A stretch of 64,000 bases of DNA from Trichosporon coremiiforme (Eukaryota; Basidiomycota; Tremellomycetes; Trichosporonales; Trichosporonaceae): NCBI GenBank assembly GCA_039545355.1, contig BCJJ01000024.1, forward strand, positions 310,001 through 374,000, written 5' to 3'. Under the pieces are notes generated by a model. It searched no databases and had not been told where the DNA came from. It saw nothing but the letters and a program-made list of their open reading frames with translations. The translations under genes and the position numbers were made by a program. Shown here piece after piece: positions 52,336-63,203 of the stretch; the first letter of the stretch is position 1; every line of letters starts with the position of its first letter.

Positions 52336-54165
52336 ATGGCCCCGATCCTCGACGAGAAGGACGTCGTCAACCTCGCCATACGATGGGAGGACGCCAAGAA
52401 TAAGCTCACCCCGAACCATACCCAGGTGTAAGAAGTGGAGGTTTGTTTACAACTGTTGACTTTCAGGGTCACGCTCAGCGTCGCTGCCGTTTATGCGCTG
52501 GTCATTCTCGTTTGTGAGTACTCCATTGGCCGTAAGGCCATGCATGCACACCTCCGGTTTTTGACTGCTCTCTATGCTCTCTCTTCTGCCTGCTAGCCGT
52601 GCTGGACCAGTAAGGGACAGGGAGGAAGAGGGTGGAGGGGACGAAGAAGAGAGAGTAAGGGTGGAGGTCTGGAATCAACAATGCTCCGATGGCAAAGCTA
52701 ACTTGTCGCAGTAGTACGCAGCACCCGGTTGACAGTACTGACGCGCAGTGGTGCGCTTAGACGAACGGAGATGGAACTGACCGCAGGCACAGTGAGTTGA
52801 GCAGAGCGAGCTGAACTGACCCCTCAGTGCCATTACTTAAGGAGCTGCTGTATCCCTTCAAGTTGCTGGTGAGTCAGTCCGCGCGAGCCAAGCGAGCTGT
52901 ACTCTCTTCCCGATGCGCCCTCCTTCTCTCCACTTCTTCTCCGACGGTCAATCTTGCTTGGTCCTCAGGTCTAAGATGCGCCGGACACGAGGAGCCGACG
53001 GCTCGAACGTGCTTGGGCAATAGGGCTGGAGAACGGCAGAACGAGATCACATCGTGGAATGTCGAGCTTAGCTCTGGGAACGACTCTAACGATCCTGTCG
53101 TCCCGGCTCGCTCACAACCCTCGCTGCACTCGGGTGGGCTAACATCAGACCGTAGGAATGCACGAGATGTGCCACGCGATCGCCGGCGTGCTTACCTGTG
53201 CCAAGATCGAGAGCATCCAGCTCGACCCGGACGAGGGCGGCGCAACACGCATGCGCGGCGGTATACCCTTCATCACCCTGCCTGCTGGGTACCTGGGTAG
53301 TTCCGCTATTGGCGCGGCGCTGATCACTTGTGTAAGTTAGGCTCTAAATGAGTTGAGTCGCCAAGTCTCTTTGCGATCATCGGAGGCGTCGAGGTGGAAC
53401 AGCCGAGCATGCCGAGCAGGGACGGATCGGACCGAGACTGAGGGACGAAGTGAGAAGGGTGGGGCATTGGGGTCGCCTCGATATCCCGTCGGGCCATGCC
53501 GACTCCGCGGCTCTTCCTGCCGAGACACGGTTATCGCCCGTCGGCGCTTGCTGCACTCACCGTCTCTGGCTCACTCACTCACGCTCGCTATCGCTCGCGT
53601 TCGCTAACACGCAGGGCTTCGACACGCGCGCCTCGCGCGTCGCCTGCCTCGTGCTCGCCGTCTTCTTCATGCTCACACTCGTGTGGGCGCGGAAGTCGAT
53701 GATTGCCTGGGTCACCATCATCTTCACGGCTGGCCTGATCGTGCTCTGCTGGCTGGTCGGGAGCTCTGTGGCGCTCCGGTTCTTGGTCTTGTTCATTGGC
53801 GTCATGAGCTGCCTCTACAGCGTTGTAAGTGCACCTCTACATTAGACCCTTCCACAGGGTGGAGAGGGGGTTTCGTTGGGAAACCTGGACATGCTCCGGC
53901 TCGCTTCTCTCACCTCGCTGACATGCAGTGGGACGTCATCGACGACACGCTGAAGCGCAAAGTGAACGGCTCGGACGCGACCGAGTTCGCCAAGGTCGTC
54001 CACTTCGGCACGTCCCGAATGTGGGGCTTCTTCTGGCTCATCATCTCGTGCGGCTTCTTCGTCGCCGGCATCATCTGCGGCATCCTCTTCTTCAAGGACG
54101 ACTTTGCGACGCAGCGCGAGAAGGCCGCGACCTTCCTTGGCGGCACGCCGGGGAGCCACCACTAG
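52336..54165 (+). CDS. Peptidase M50B-like membrane protein
   Basis: Six exons are predicted: 52336-52427, 52467-52513, 52828-52868, 53149-53331, 53615-53824 and 53929-54165, giving 269 aa. Exons of 47 and 41 nt are needed to build the first membrane helix and the YPFKLL-TVGMHEMCH segment. The zinc-protease motif HEMCH is at residues 65-69, followed by a glycine-rich loop (GGIPFITLPAGYLGSS) and about four more membrane helices. This is the layout of the fungal/plant M50B-like family (distant relatives of site-2 proteases). Catalysis has not been shown for most members, so a chaperone-like or scaffold role is also possible. Exon 4 starts at the AG before ACCGTAGG; a later AG (after CCGT) would break the frame. 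The gene is convergent with COQ2. Confidence 0.82.
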
Positions 54166-54423
54166 TGCTTGCACTAATGTGCTGCTCCGTTCGCTCTCGT
54201 GATTGCGCTCCCCTCCGACATAGGGTCGAGCGCGCACGACACCCACGACATCCACGACCAGACGATGAGACATTGGCTTTAGGCGGGCCTCTCGCCCGAG
54301 TACCCCTGTTCCCTTTTTCTGTATATTCTACCCATATTCGTAACCCTTTCGTATGCTACGATCTTTATATTCGATACATCCGAGCTTCCCAAGATAGTTT
54401 ACCTTCTAACCATTTGCACCCCC

Positions 54424-55912
54424 TCACATGCCGAGCATGGGCAGCACAACCTGCTGGACATAGTTGCCCGCGATACCGAGCCAGACGAGGGTTCCAGCGA
54501 CGAACCCGTTCGCCTTGAACTTGGCCCAGCAGTCTGCTCGGCTGTCGAGGTCGACCGTGATGACCTGCCACGCGAGGTGGGCCGCTGTACCCAGGCACGA
54601 GACGGCGTAGTAGATCGGTCCGGCGCCCATTGCGTGTCCCGCGATGGCGAGGCAGGAGATGAAGCCGGCATACAAGCTGCCGACGATCGGCTTAGTCTTG
54701 TCGCCCCACGCGAGAGCGGTCGACTTGACGCCGGCGAGCACGTCGTCCGTCTTGTCCTGTCACGTCAGCTGGAACCGATTTCGCGAAGCTGGCTCCTGCA
54801 TTCATCCTTCTTCCGCGGAGGCAAGAAAGCGGGACACAAGATTGTGACTCACCTGGTGAGCATAGATGGTGTCATACCCGACACACCACATGACAGAACC
54901 AATGTATAGCGGCGCAGCCACGCTCCAGTTCACAACGCCCGCAACAGCTGACCAACCCAGGAGCGCGCCCCAGTCGAAGCACAGACCGAGCACAATCTGC
55001 GGGTAGTACGTGTACCGCTTCATGAGGGGGTAGATGATGATGAGGGGGACGGAGCACGCGCCAAGCACGATCGAGTACCAATTCAGCTGCGTCAGGATGC
55101 CGAGGCCCAGCGTCATTTGCGACGCGAGGAAGGCCAGAGCCTGCGTTTGCGTGATGTCGCCGGCCGCGATGGGGCGGGACTTGGTGCGTTCTGGGGTCAG
55201 CTAATGGCCCCGGAGACCGCAGCTCTGAGCGCCTCCCCTGCCTCTCCTTCATCATCAATCCTCGACGGTCGGAGAGCCCGAGACATGAGCCGATGGGAGG
55301 AGCAGGCAGAGAATGTGCTCGCAGTCTCGCTTCGCTAAACTGCTCGTACTCACCAACCATTCGATCCATCTTCACATCCCACATGTCATTAACCACACAT
55401 CCGGCGCCGCGCATGATGACCGCTCCAACACCGAACAGGAGCATGTAGAACGCCGGCGTAGTCGGCGGAGCAGCGATACTCGTCGACGCCATGGTGATAG
55501 CCCAAGCTCCGGGCCAGTACAGCAGAATTGTTCCGATTGGCTTGTCGAGACGGAGGAGGCGCATGTACGGCTGCATCTTCTTGGGGAACCGGTCGACCCA
55601 GGACGGCGGGTCGGCAGGGACGGCAGGGGCAGAGGGGGCAGCGTCAGCTGCTCCCGCAGCCGCAACGGTCGGCTCAGCCTTGGCAGAGGAAACGGCGGTG
55701 GGAATGGAGGCGGAAGTGGGGACGTTGGGCGGCTGAACGGTCGAGTTCTGGCGCACCTGGGCAGCAGCCAGTTTCGGAGTTCGTGACCGGATACGCAGTC
55801 CGCGCCTAGTGCTGACAGAGCCGGTGACCGGGCTGATGCTCGGCGCCAGCCTCGGCCGCAGCAGCAGACCGAGGCCGGTGCGCGCGCAGGACGAGCGCGC
55901 CAGTGTCGACAT
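54424..55912 (-). CDS. COQ2: 4-hydroxybenzoate polyprenyltransferase, mitochondrial
   Basis: Three exons are predicted: 55912-55354, 55190-54853 and 54756-54424, giving 409 aa. Residues 1-60 are rich in Arg, Ser and Ala without acids, a mitochondrial presequence. An Ala/Pro-rich linker follows. The UbiA fold begins at about 110 with [17 protein letters not shown]. The first aspartate motif, NDMWDVKMD, is at about 175-183 and the second, DKTDD, at 300-304; both coordinate Mg-prenyl diphosphate. [13 protein letters not shown], conserved in COQ2, begins right after the first intron. It attaches the polyprenyl tail to 4-hydroxybenzoate in the inner mitochondrial membrane, the second step of ubiquinone synthesis. 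It lies head-to-tail with LSM2 (about 380 bp). Confidence 0.95.
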
Positions 55913-56290
55913 CTGGCTTGGGGGTTGGGCGACGTCGACTTTTGACTTTTGCGGAGACGACTTATCGCGACTGGATACTTAGCCGGAGGAGATCTCATCT
56001 TATCGCCTCGGGGGGATTTGGTTCCGCATCCTGCGAGCAATGTCTGCCGACTCTCTACAGCCAAGAACGAACATGCGGAGTACAGCTGGCACAGTGGTGC
56101 GGGTAAGAGCGCAGAAGCGCCCTTGCAGCAGCATGTTAGTGCACTCGGCACTCTCAGATGAGAAACGAAGACATGGAGGATGGTCCGTCTCCAGAGCGTG
56201 GGCGTGGCTATGCTGGACGCCAAACCGCCGGCGCGTGCGGCTCTTCCCGGTATATAAGTATACATGCAGTCTACAAACTCCTCTGCCAGT

Positions 56291-57034
56291 CTACTTGCGC
56301 GCGTCCTTGTGTTCTGCATGTCAGCTCCATTCGAATACCGGGCAGCTTACCGCGTCTCGTCGCGTCCTCGAGCAGGGTTGTGTCGACGGTACGCGCCGGC
56401 ATGCGAACGTAGCGCACGACGGATCCACGGATGAACACGTTCTTAACGGCGAGCTGGAGTTAGCTTGCAAGCTCGCGAAAAGCCGAGGCCAAGCTCACCA
56501 TGTGCGGGTACTTTTCCGGGTCCTCGACGCGGATGCCGTCTAGCCGGATGTTGAGGAACCTGGAGTCAGCTCAGCAAACATGGTGGTAACTGGAAGCGGC
56601 CACATCTTCTCTGGGCGCTAAGGGCAGTGGTCCCATAAGCTACTCACTGGTCGACAGACTTCAGCGTGCCGGTGATGCACAGGTCGTTCTTGAGCTCGAC
56701 CGTGATCACCTGGTCTGTGAGCGTTTTGAAGAATCTGGCGTCAGCGGCTGCTCGGGCCGTCGAACAGCCATGGGAAGCTCATATGTCTGCGCAGTTCAAG
56801 GCGTCCTTTTCGGTGACATATGTACGAAGTCCCCTTCGTCGTCTATGGTCGGAGCCCATGACCGAAAGGGACGACAGGGCCGCGGAAGGTCAGCAACGTC
56901 CAGCTGCAGAGACAATGACAGCTGGACCTCCTTCCTCGGCGAAACAAACTCGGGGTCCTCCCTTTTGGCGCAACTCACGAGAAGATAAGCTGTCCGTTAG
57001 TTACTGCCGTGCACCGCGTAGCTGCACTCACCAT
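56291..57034 (-). CDS. LSM2: U6 snRNA-associated Sm-like protein LSm2
   Basis: Six exons are predicted: 57034-57032 (ATG alone), 56989-56979 (11 nt), 56734-56648, 56559-56499, 56453-56351 and 56313-56291. They give 95 aa, the normal length for LSm2. The joined product shows both Sm motifs: VITVELKNDLCITGTLKSVD with FLNIRLDG (Sm1), and NVFIRGSVVRYV (Sm2). The C-terminus is typical (LEDATRREHK). LSm2-8 binds the U6 snRNA 3' end in the nucleus, and LSm1-7 works in cytoplasmic mRNA decay. The start codon is followed at once by a gtgagt donor, and the next exon codes LIFS; both are flanked by CTAAC-AG signals. Sen34 starts 196 bp away on the other strand, so the two share a short divergent promoter. 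Confidence 0.93.
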
Positions 57035-57230
57035 GTCGACTTGGATGACAACAACACCTCGTGATCGAGCTCACTCGAGGTGACCGGCAAGTGACGATTG
57101 TTGACCCTGTATCACTGAATGACGTGTGGCGTCTGACCTCCACCACCCTCCGCAGAAGTTGTCCACTCAAGTCCACCCAGACCACCCATATCCTCCCCGT
57201 CCACCACGTCCAGTGCAGCAAGCATACACC
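57035..57230. promoter_or_regulatory. Divergent promoter shared by LSM2 and SEN34
   Basis: Only 196 bp separate the two start codons. The right half is a CCACC-rich leader for SEN34. No TATA was seen. The two RNA-processing genes could be co-regulated from here; this is inference from spacing. Confidence 0.5.
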
Positions 57231-58330
57231 ATGGCCAGCGCTGAAGCAGGGCCAAGCAGCATTCCGCTGTACGTTATCAACGGCGTTGCGACGGTATGGG
57301 ACGCGCAGAGTAAGCTTTCATTTCAGATGCGAGCTGACAGTCAGCGGCGGCGACCCTTCACTGTGCGCACGACATCAGCGGCATGCGTGCCGGAACGCTG
57401 CCGGGCGTCGTGCAGCAGAACGCCTTCCTCGGCCTTCCGCTCACACTTATGCCTGAGGAGACAACGCACCTGGTTGAGAGTGGTGAGTATCTCCTACCCC
57501 TTTCACTCTACCAGCTCCCTAAGCTTCCGACTCGATTCAATTAGCTGACACCAGGCGTCGCACACCTCGTCCCCGTCCCGAGCAAGATCACCCCTCCCTC
57601 TGCCGAGATTGTGGCCGAACGCACGGCACAGCGCATAGCCCGCTCGAGGGCCACGGCCATGCACGTCCGGCACGAGGAGGCAAAGGCCGCCGCAGCGGCT
57701 AAGGCGAAGTACAACAAGGTCGATGCCAAGGCGACGGCGAAGCGTGAGGAGAGGGCTAGGAAGAAGGCCCTGAAGGCTCGTGACGCGGCTATTGCTGCTG
57801 GAGAGGACGCCGCGGCTGCTGAGGAGACGTATCAGGCCGCTCTTGCTGCTATTGGCGCCCCCGCGCCGGAGCCGAGCACGGTGCTCGAGATTGACGACTC
57901 GGTCCCGACCGCCGCGAACAGCAACTTCTTCACCGTCGTGCCTGCCGCGCCTGTCGTGCCCGTTGAGATGGAGAAGAGCACGAGCGTTCCTGCGCCGAGC
58001 TTCCCCTTCCCCACCACGCTGAGGGATACGGCCATCGCGTCCGTGTTCCGCAAGCTTCACTCGAATGGCCTGCGCATGGGCCTGGGTCCGCGATTCGGAG
58101 GAGAGTACCTCGTCTATCCTGGTGACTTCCTCCGATACCACGCGCACTTCACAAGTCAGGTCGTGAAGAACAACGAGCCGATCAGGCCCGCCGAGCTGAT
58201 TGCCTGGGGGCGTCTGGGAACCGGTACGAAAAAGGCGAGTCTCATTTGTTGCTGGAACACGGACGAGAAGGCCGATGCTGGACCCGAGGACACCGAGTTC
58301 TACTCTCTCGAGTGGGCCAACTTTGGATAG
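57231..58330 (+). CDS. SEN34: tRNA-splicing endonuclease subunit Sen34
   Basis: Three exons are predicted: 57231-57309, 57345-57482 and 57555-58330, giving 330 aa. The N-terminal domain includes LPGVVQQNAFLGLPLTLMPEET, a Sen34-typical block. A long Ala/Lys/Glu-rich coiled linker (about 90-170) precedes the nuclease domain. The catalytic triad is visible: Tyr in EYLVYPGD (about 260), His in RYHAHF (about 268) and Lys in GTGTKKASL (about 298). Sen34 cuts the 3' splice site of tRNA introns as part of the Sen2-Sen34-Sen15-Sen54 complex. The tRNA-Val at 30114 in this window has an intron such a complex would remove. It is divergent from LSM2 and convergent with the acidic unknown at 58546. Confidence 0.92.
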
Positions 58331-58545
58331 ATCTGTATGATTATGTGTATGAGTAGCAATCGGCAAGCAGACAAGGAAGCGGAAATAGTACAACATTCAT
58401 GCTTGGTATACGAATGACTGATCTATGGGTCGGCCGGCTGGCCGGATGAAGGACCTGAGAGTCGGCGTGCGTAGCAAGATTCAGCTCGCGCTTGCGGGAA
58501 GGTATGAGAGATCGATATCGATGATGGGGGGTCGTCGGAGATAGC

Positions 58546-59022
58546 TTAAGCCTCCTCCTCGTTGTCGGGCTCGTCATCGTCGTCCTCCGGCACATCGCCG
58601 TACTCGACGTCTCCGCGGTCGTCCATAGTCTCGTCTCCAGGGAATCCGCCAACGCCCAGTCCTCCCTCTCCCTCCTCGTCCGAGACCTCAGCCTCGGCCT
58701 CGGCCTCGAGCTCAGCGTCGAGCGCCTTACTCGCCTCAGCCGCCGCCTCCTCCTCGGCACGACGCTTCGCCTCCCTCTTCTCGGCACGAGCCTTGTTGCG
58801 CGCCTCGATGCGCTCCGCCTCCCTCCTCTCGCCTTCTGAGGGAGCAATGGCGCCGACCTCAACGCCGAGCGAGTCCGTCAGACGCTCCAGCTGCGTTCGT
58901 GCTGGCGAAGCAGCGAGGGTGGACAGGAAGTGCGACAACTGAGTGTAGGTCTGCTTCGGGGTGATGGTGGTCGAGCGGCCAACCTGCTCGATCAGGAGGG
59001 GGGAGTTGAGCTGCTTCTCCAT
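58546..59022 (-). CDS. Acidic coiled-coil hypothetical protein
   Basis: This is a single frame of 158 aa, not recognised as a named family. Residues 1-55 look ordered (LLIEQVGRSTTITPKQTYTQ, then LSHFLSTLAASPARTQLERL). Residues 60-115 form a charged Arg/Glu/Ala helix, probably coiled coil. The last 45 residues are highly acidic (Asp/Glu with Gly). Such acidic tails occur in histone- or ribosome-handling proteins, but nothing here proves that. Convergent with SEN34; the CDK1 gene diverges from it over 700 bp. Confidence 0.65.
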   Translation of the reverse strand: MEKQLNSPLLIEQVGRSTTITPKQTYTQLSHFLSTLAASPARTQLERLTDSLGVEVGAIAPSEGERREAERIEARNKARAEKREAKRRAEEEAAAEASKALDAELEAEAEAEVSDEEGEGGLGVGGFPGDETMDDRGDVEYGDVPEDDDDEPDNEEEA

Positions 59023-59721
59023 TGTCGCTGGAATTCTTCGTTCAGGTGGTGGTACAGGGGGCGACGGGGTCGGTGCTAGTTGTTGTTGTTGTTGTTGTTG
59101 AGGACGACGAGCGAAATTTTGGAACCGTCAAGCAGCGAGATCATGAAGTCATCCGGTGTGCAAGATGGACGCCGAAATCTTTGGTGGAGGGCGGGCGGAG
59201 GCAAACCCACGAGGATTTCATGTGCTTACCTGGGCTGCATGAATAGTGGGCCGTGCATTGACTGTGTTCCAGCGGTAGCAAACGCGACGCGAGGGCTTTG
59301 TATTGCGGGCGCAGGCGGGTGAGGGGGGCGCACTCAGGCACGCAACAACAAACGCCCCTGGACACTGGGAGCGTTGCCGTTACGCACGCAAACATCTTGC
59401 TCGCTCCTCCATCCCTCTGTTCGCCTCTGTCCGTAAACCTCACCTCGCTCTCAGCTCGATAACAGCCGCCACTGGCTCGTCTTACGACCTCCCGACACTT
59501 CGACAACTGACGCCAGCTTTGTGACGCTCGACCCTCGCTGCCTAGCTCTTAGACAGCGATCCAGAACACAACACAACAACCAACACCAAGGGCCCTTTGG
59601 ACCAATCAGCCTTCCGACGAGGCGCACCCGGCCCTCACTTCAAACATACAACTTAGCACACACGCACATCTACACCCAGTTAGAACGTCTCACACACGGC
59701 GCACACATACGCACCCCAAGC
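59023..59721. other. Divergent promoter region between the acidic unknown and CDK1
   Basis: About 700 bp lie between start codons. It contains a (TTG)n run near 59080-59100 and a CA-rich leader just before CDK1. No coding signal was recognised. Confidence 0.5.
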
Positions 59722-60923
59722 ATGTCGCTCGAGAACTACACCAAGCTCGAGAAGGTCGGAGAGGGTGAGATCTAGTTCTCTTCAGGAACTGACGGAAATC
59801 AGGAACCTACGGTGTCGTCTACAAGGCGCGTAACGTCCATGACGGTTCGATCGTCGCGCTCAAGAAGATCCGTCTTGAGGCTGAGGACGAGGGTGTTCCC
59901 TCGACGTCTATCCGCGAGATCTCCATCCTGAAGGAGCTCAGCAAGGATGACAACATTGTCAAGTAAGTTTGGGTCTGACATCACTGGACCTGATTTCTTC
60001 GCCGTCTACTTCCCTCCTCCACTCTCCGTCATACCCTCCCTTCCCTAACCTCTCACTCGTCCCAAACAATGGCAGCCTCCTAACGTTCCCAGGCTCCTCG
60101 ACATTGTCCACTCGGACGCCAAGCTCTATCTCGTCTTCGAGTTCCTCGACCTCGACCTGAAGCGCTACATGGACTCGATCGGAGACAAGGGCGAGGGCCT
60201 CGGACCGAACATGGTCAAGAAGTTCTGCTACCAGTTAATCAAGGGCTTATACTACTGCCACGCCCACCGCGTCCTCCACCGTGACCTAAAGCCCCAGAAC
60301 CTTCTCATCGACAAGGAAGGCAACCTCAAGATCGCTGATTTCGGTCTTGCGCGTGCGTTCGGTATCCCCCTCAGGACGTACACCCATGAGGTGAGTAGGC
60401 GCCCGCGGCACGCGGCTGCGGGACGCACAAGTCTCGACCATACCACCATGGTCGTCGGAACGACAGGAATGCCCCGTATCTCAAAGACCGGCGGCAGGCC
60501 CTGATGAGAGAGACGGACTTGCTAACTCGCCCCTAGGTCGTGACGCTCTGGTACCGTGCGCCGGAGGTTCTGCTCGGCTCGCGCCACTACAGCACAGCAG
60601 TGGACATGTGGAGTGTCGGGTGCATCTTCGCCGAGATGGCGATGCGCCAGCCCCTCTTCCCAGGTGACTCGGAGATTGACGAGATCTTCCGCATCTTCCG
60701 CCTCCTGGGTACCCCTGACGACGAGACGTGGCCCGGCGTCTCGAGCCTGCCCGACTACAAGGCGAGCTTCCCCAAGTGGCACGGCGTCGACCTCAACAAG
60801 ACGATCAAGGGTCTCGACGCCGACGGCGTCGACCTGCTCGCCCAGACGCTCATTTACGACCCCGCGCACCGTATCTCCGCCAAGCGCGCGCTGCAGCACC
60901 CGTACTTTGCCGCTACTGCTTAA
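59722..60923 (+). CDS. CDK1: Cyclin-dependent kinase 1 (Cdc28/Cdc2)
   Basis: Four exons are predicted: 59722-59764, 59803-59962, 60093-60390 and 60537-60923, giving 295 aa. All kinase motifs are in place: GEGTYG P-loop with the inhibitory sites Thr16 and Tyr17, the VALK lysine, HRDLKPQN catalytic loop, DFGLARAF, and [16 protein letters not shown] with the activating threonine. The cyclin-binding helix reads PSTSIRE (residues 47-53) where most CDK1 proteins have PSTAIRE. The C-terminal lobe ends normally. With cyclins it drives cell-cycle transitions in the nucleus. It is convergent with the AlkB-like gene (about 290 bp between stops). Confidence 0.96.
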
Positions 60924-61211
60924 GCAGCAAAGTAAGCGCGAGTGCTAACGATGGAAGAAGGAAGAGAATGTAATGAGAGCGAAAGTCTGCGCCGATCGAC
61001 CCGGGTCCCGACCGCCCAACACTTTTAAACACCAAACGACAGGACTATCAACTGTATACCCCACCCACTCACCGGTTCTTGTAGAGCCCGGCCCGCACGG
61101 CGGGCTCATCATTCTGTCTGCATTGAATTTTGCACGTGCAAGGGTGGTGCATGATACTGACAAGAGGTACAACATATGGACAAATATAACAATTATGGGG
61201 TTCTACACAAC

Positions 61212-63203
61212 CTAGAGTTCCTCTTCGACAGGCTCCTCCTTCACGAGCCCTTCATTCACATCTGGCGGTCCGGGCTCTTGCTCTTGTTTGGATTCAAACA
61301 TATGCTCGTCTGCAGGGCCCGCTCCGATCTCTGTGGTCTCTTCCTTCACGACCTCTCCTTTCGCTTTGAAGTCGAGTGTTTCTTTCACTCGCTTCCCCGG
61401 GTCATCCAGGTCGTCTGATTCATTATCAGGCCCCGGATCACGCATACACGGTCCCCGTCCCTCAGCCTTAACATCCAAGATCTTGAACGAGTTGCACTCC
61501 GTCTGTCCAGCCCTCGATCCCTGACACTGCCAGAAGAACACCATACCGTCGTCCACGATCTCGCGTCCGTTCACGGTGCTGGTACTGGTTGGGCGAATAC
61601 CGTGTGCGGAGCGGACCTTGCCCTTCTGGTCGGCTCGGAGGGACCTAGCATGTCAGCTCTCTGAGGGCAAACGAGCTGCTGAAGAGAGGAGGGTGAGGAG
61701 GGATACATACATGGGCAGGTCGCACTTGCACTTCGGCGTATGCTCTGAGAGAAAGTCTGCCGTCAGTTTCAGAGCTGGACCGCAAGCTTACCATCCCGAT
61801 AAAAGCGGAATGTGATATTGATGCGCGACGTGTGTGTCTCCTGCTTTTCTGGAGGGACAGGATTGCCTTCCTTGTCCCACTGGGGACGGTAGATATCGAT
61901 TGCTTTCTGAGGGGGGATGCTGCCTGTCAGCTACTGCGATTCGTGCTTCGCAGCTGTTCGATGAGGTGGGACTCACGTGTGCTTGTACCGCTCCTGACAG
62001 CCGGGAGTCATGAGCACAAGCGAGTTGTGCGTCAGGTCGACCTCGTACGTGCGCACCGGCCCGGAGTCGAGCTCGGACGGTGTGGGCCGGAGCCGGAACG
62101 CACGGGGGACGCCGAGCGACAGACTCGCAATCGTCGGGTACGGCCCAAGGTTTGTCAGTTGGTCCGCGTGGAAGCCGACGCTAGTATGTCAGCTTCTGTC
62201 GAAGTTCCATCAGCTGGTTCAATAGCTGAGAGTCAGAGGTGTGAGCACGCTCACAGCTACACTAAAGACAAACGCGCAGCTGATCAGGGTCACTCACGTC
62301 GCTGCGGCTCCTTCGTAGCGATTCGCACCGCACATGTTTGCGCGCCACCGACCCCGCCATTCGAGCGGATACCGCGGCACACTATCGAGATACTCGTTGA
62401 CCGCGTCTTCCACGAGGAGGGCTGCCTTTTCGAGCTCCGGTGGCATTTTCTGTCTGTCAGCTACGGCTTCAAATGACGGACAGCTGTCTCGTGCGAATTC
62501 GAGTGCGACTCACAAAATACTCGACTGGCGCCCCAGAGAGGACATAGTCACGCCAAACACCGAAGACCTTTGGTGTGCGACTGTATGTCGAGCTGGAGTG
62601 GTTCGACATGCACTCGCGCCCGTTCAGGAAGAATTTATTGTAGTTCCACTTCGGCGACTCGGCCATCATGACGTGATACAATTGCGCTGCGAATTGCGGG
62701 CTGAGCGGGGATTGCAGCATGGCGACAGGGATGCCTGAGGCGTTGATGGCTGCTGGAGTGCCAAGACGTAGTGGGGGGAGCTTCACTGGCTCTGCTCCCA
62801 CAGCTAGACGAGGTTTCGGCGCAGACGCTTTCAGGAGGGAAGACCACGCGCCCTTCTGAACCTCGCGGTCGATCTCTGGTAGTGGTTCTGAAGCTTCCGG
62901 TGGAGTCGGTCCGCGCGAGGTGGAGCTCGCTTTCGTGCGCTTTGGATTGGGACTGGAGGCAGAGGAGCGCTTCGGCTTCATGAAGAAGTCGATGCCGCGT
63001 TGTCGTTTCCGTCCGTTCGAGCTCTCCGTCGAGCCTTCCCCCGAGCAAGAGCCAGCCATGCCAAGAAGGAGGAGCTCAGCGGCGCGGCTCACGTCGTTGT
63101 TGGCGCGGTCGAGTGCGGCATCATAGTCCTCGAGCGGGTAGGTCGCGGGATCGAGCACATGAATGAGAGATGCAAGTGCTGCGTCGCGCTCCTCATGGCT
63201 CAT
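61212..63203 (-). CDS. AlkB-family 2OG-Fe(II) dioxygenase with CUE-like and GRF zinc-finger domains
   Basis: Six exons are predicted: 63203-62514, 62449-62298, 62180-61977, 61919-61792, 61744-61711 and 61644-61212, giving 546 aa. Residues 7-50 fit a CUE/UBA-like helical bundle (LIHVLDPATYPLEDYDAALD, then RANNDVSRAAELLL). A Ser/Pro/Lys-rich linker with QRGIDFFMKPKR, which looks like a PCNA-interacting or nuclear segment, follows. The AlkB core (about 150-395) has iron ligands His285 and Asp287 in VGFHADQLT, a distal His near 348, and the RINITFRFYR arginines that bind 2-oxoglutarate. The C-terminal part has TPKCKCD and FFWQCQ with a later cysteine, the C-x-C...C...C pattern of a GRF zinc finger, then an acidic tail. 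It would demethylate alkylated bases, as ALKBH2/3 do. The start at 63203 is the first true ATG. Confidence 0.88.
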
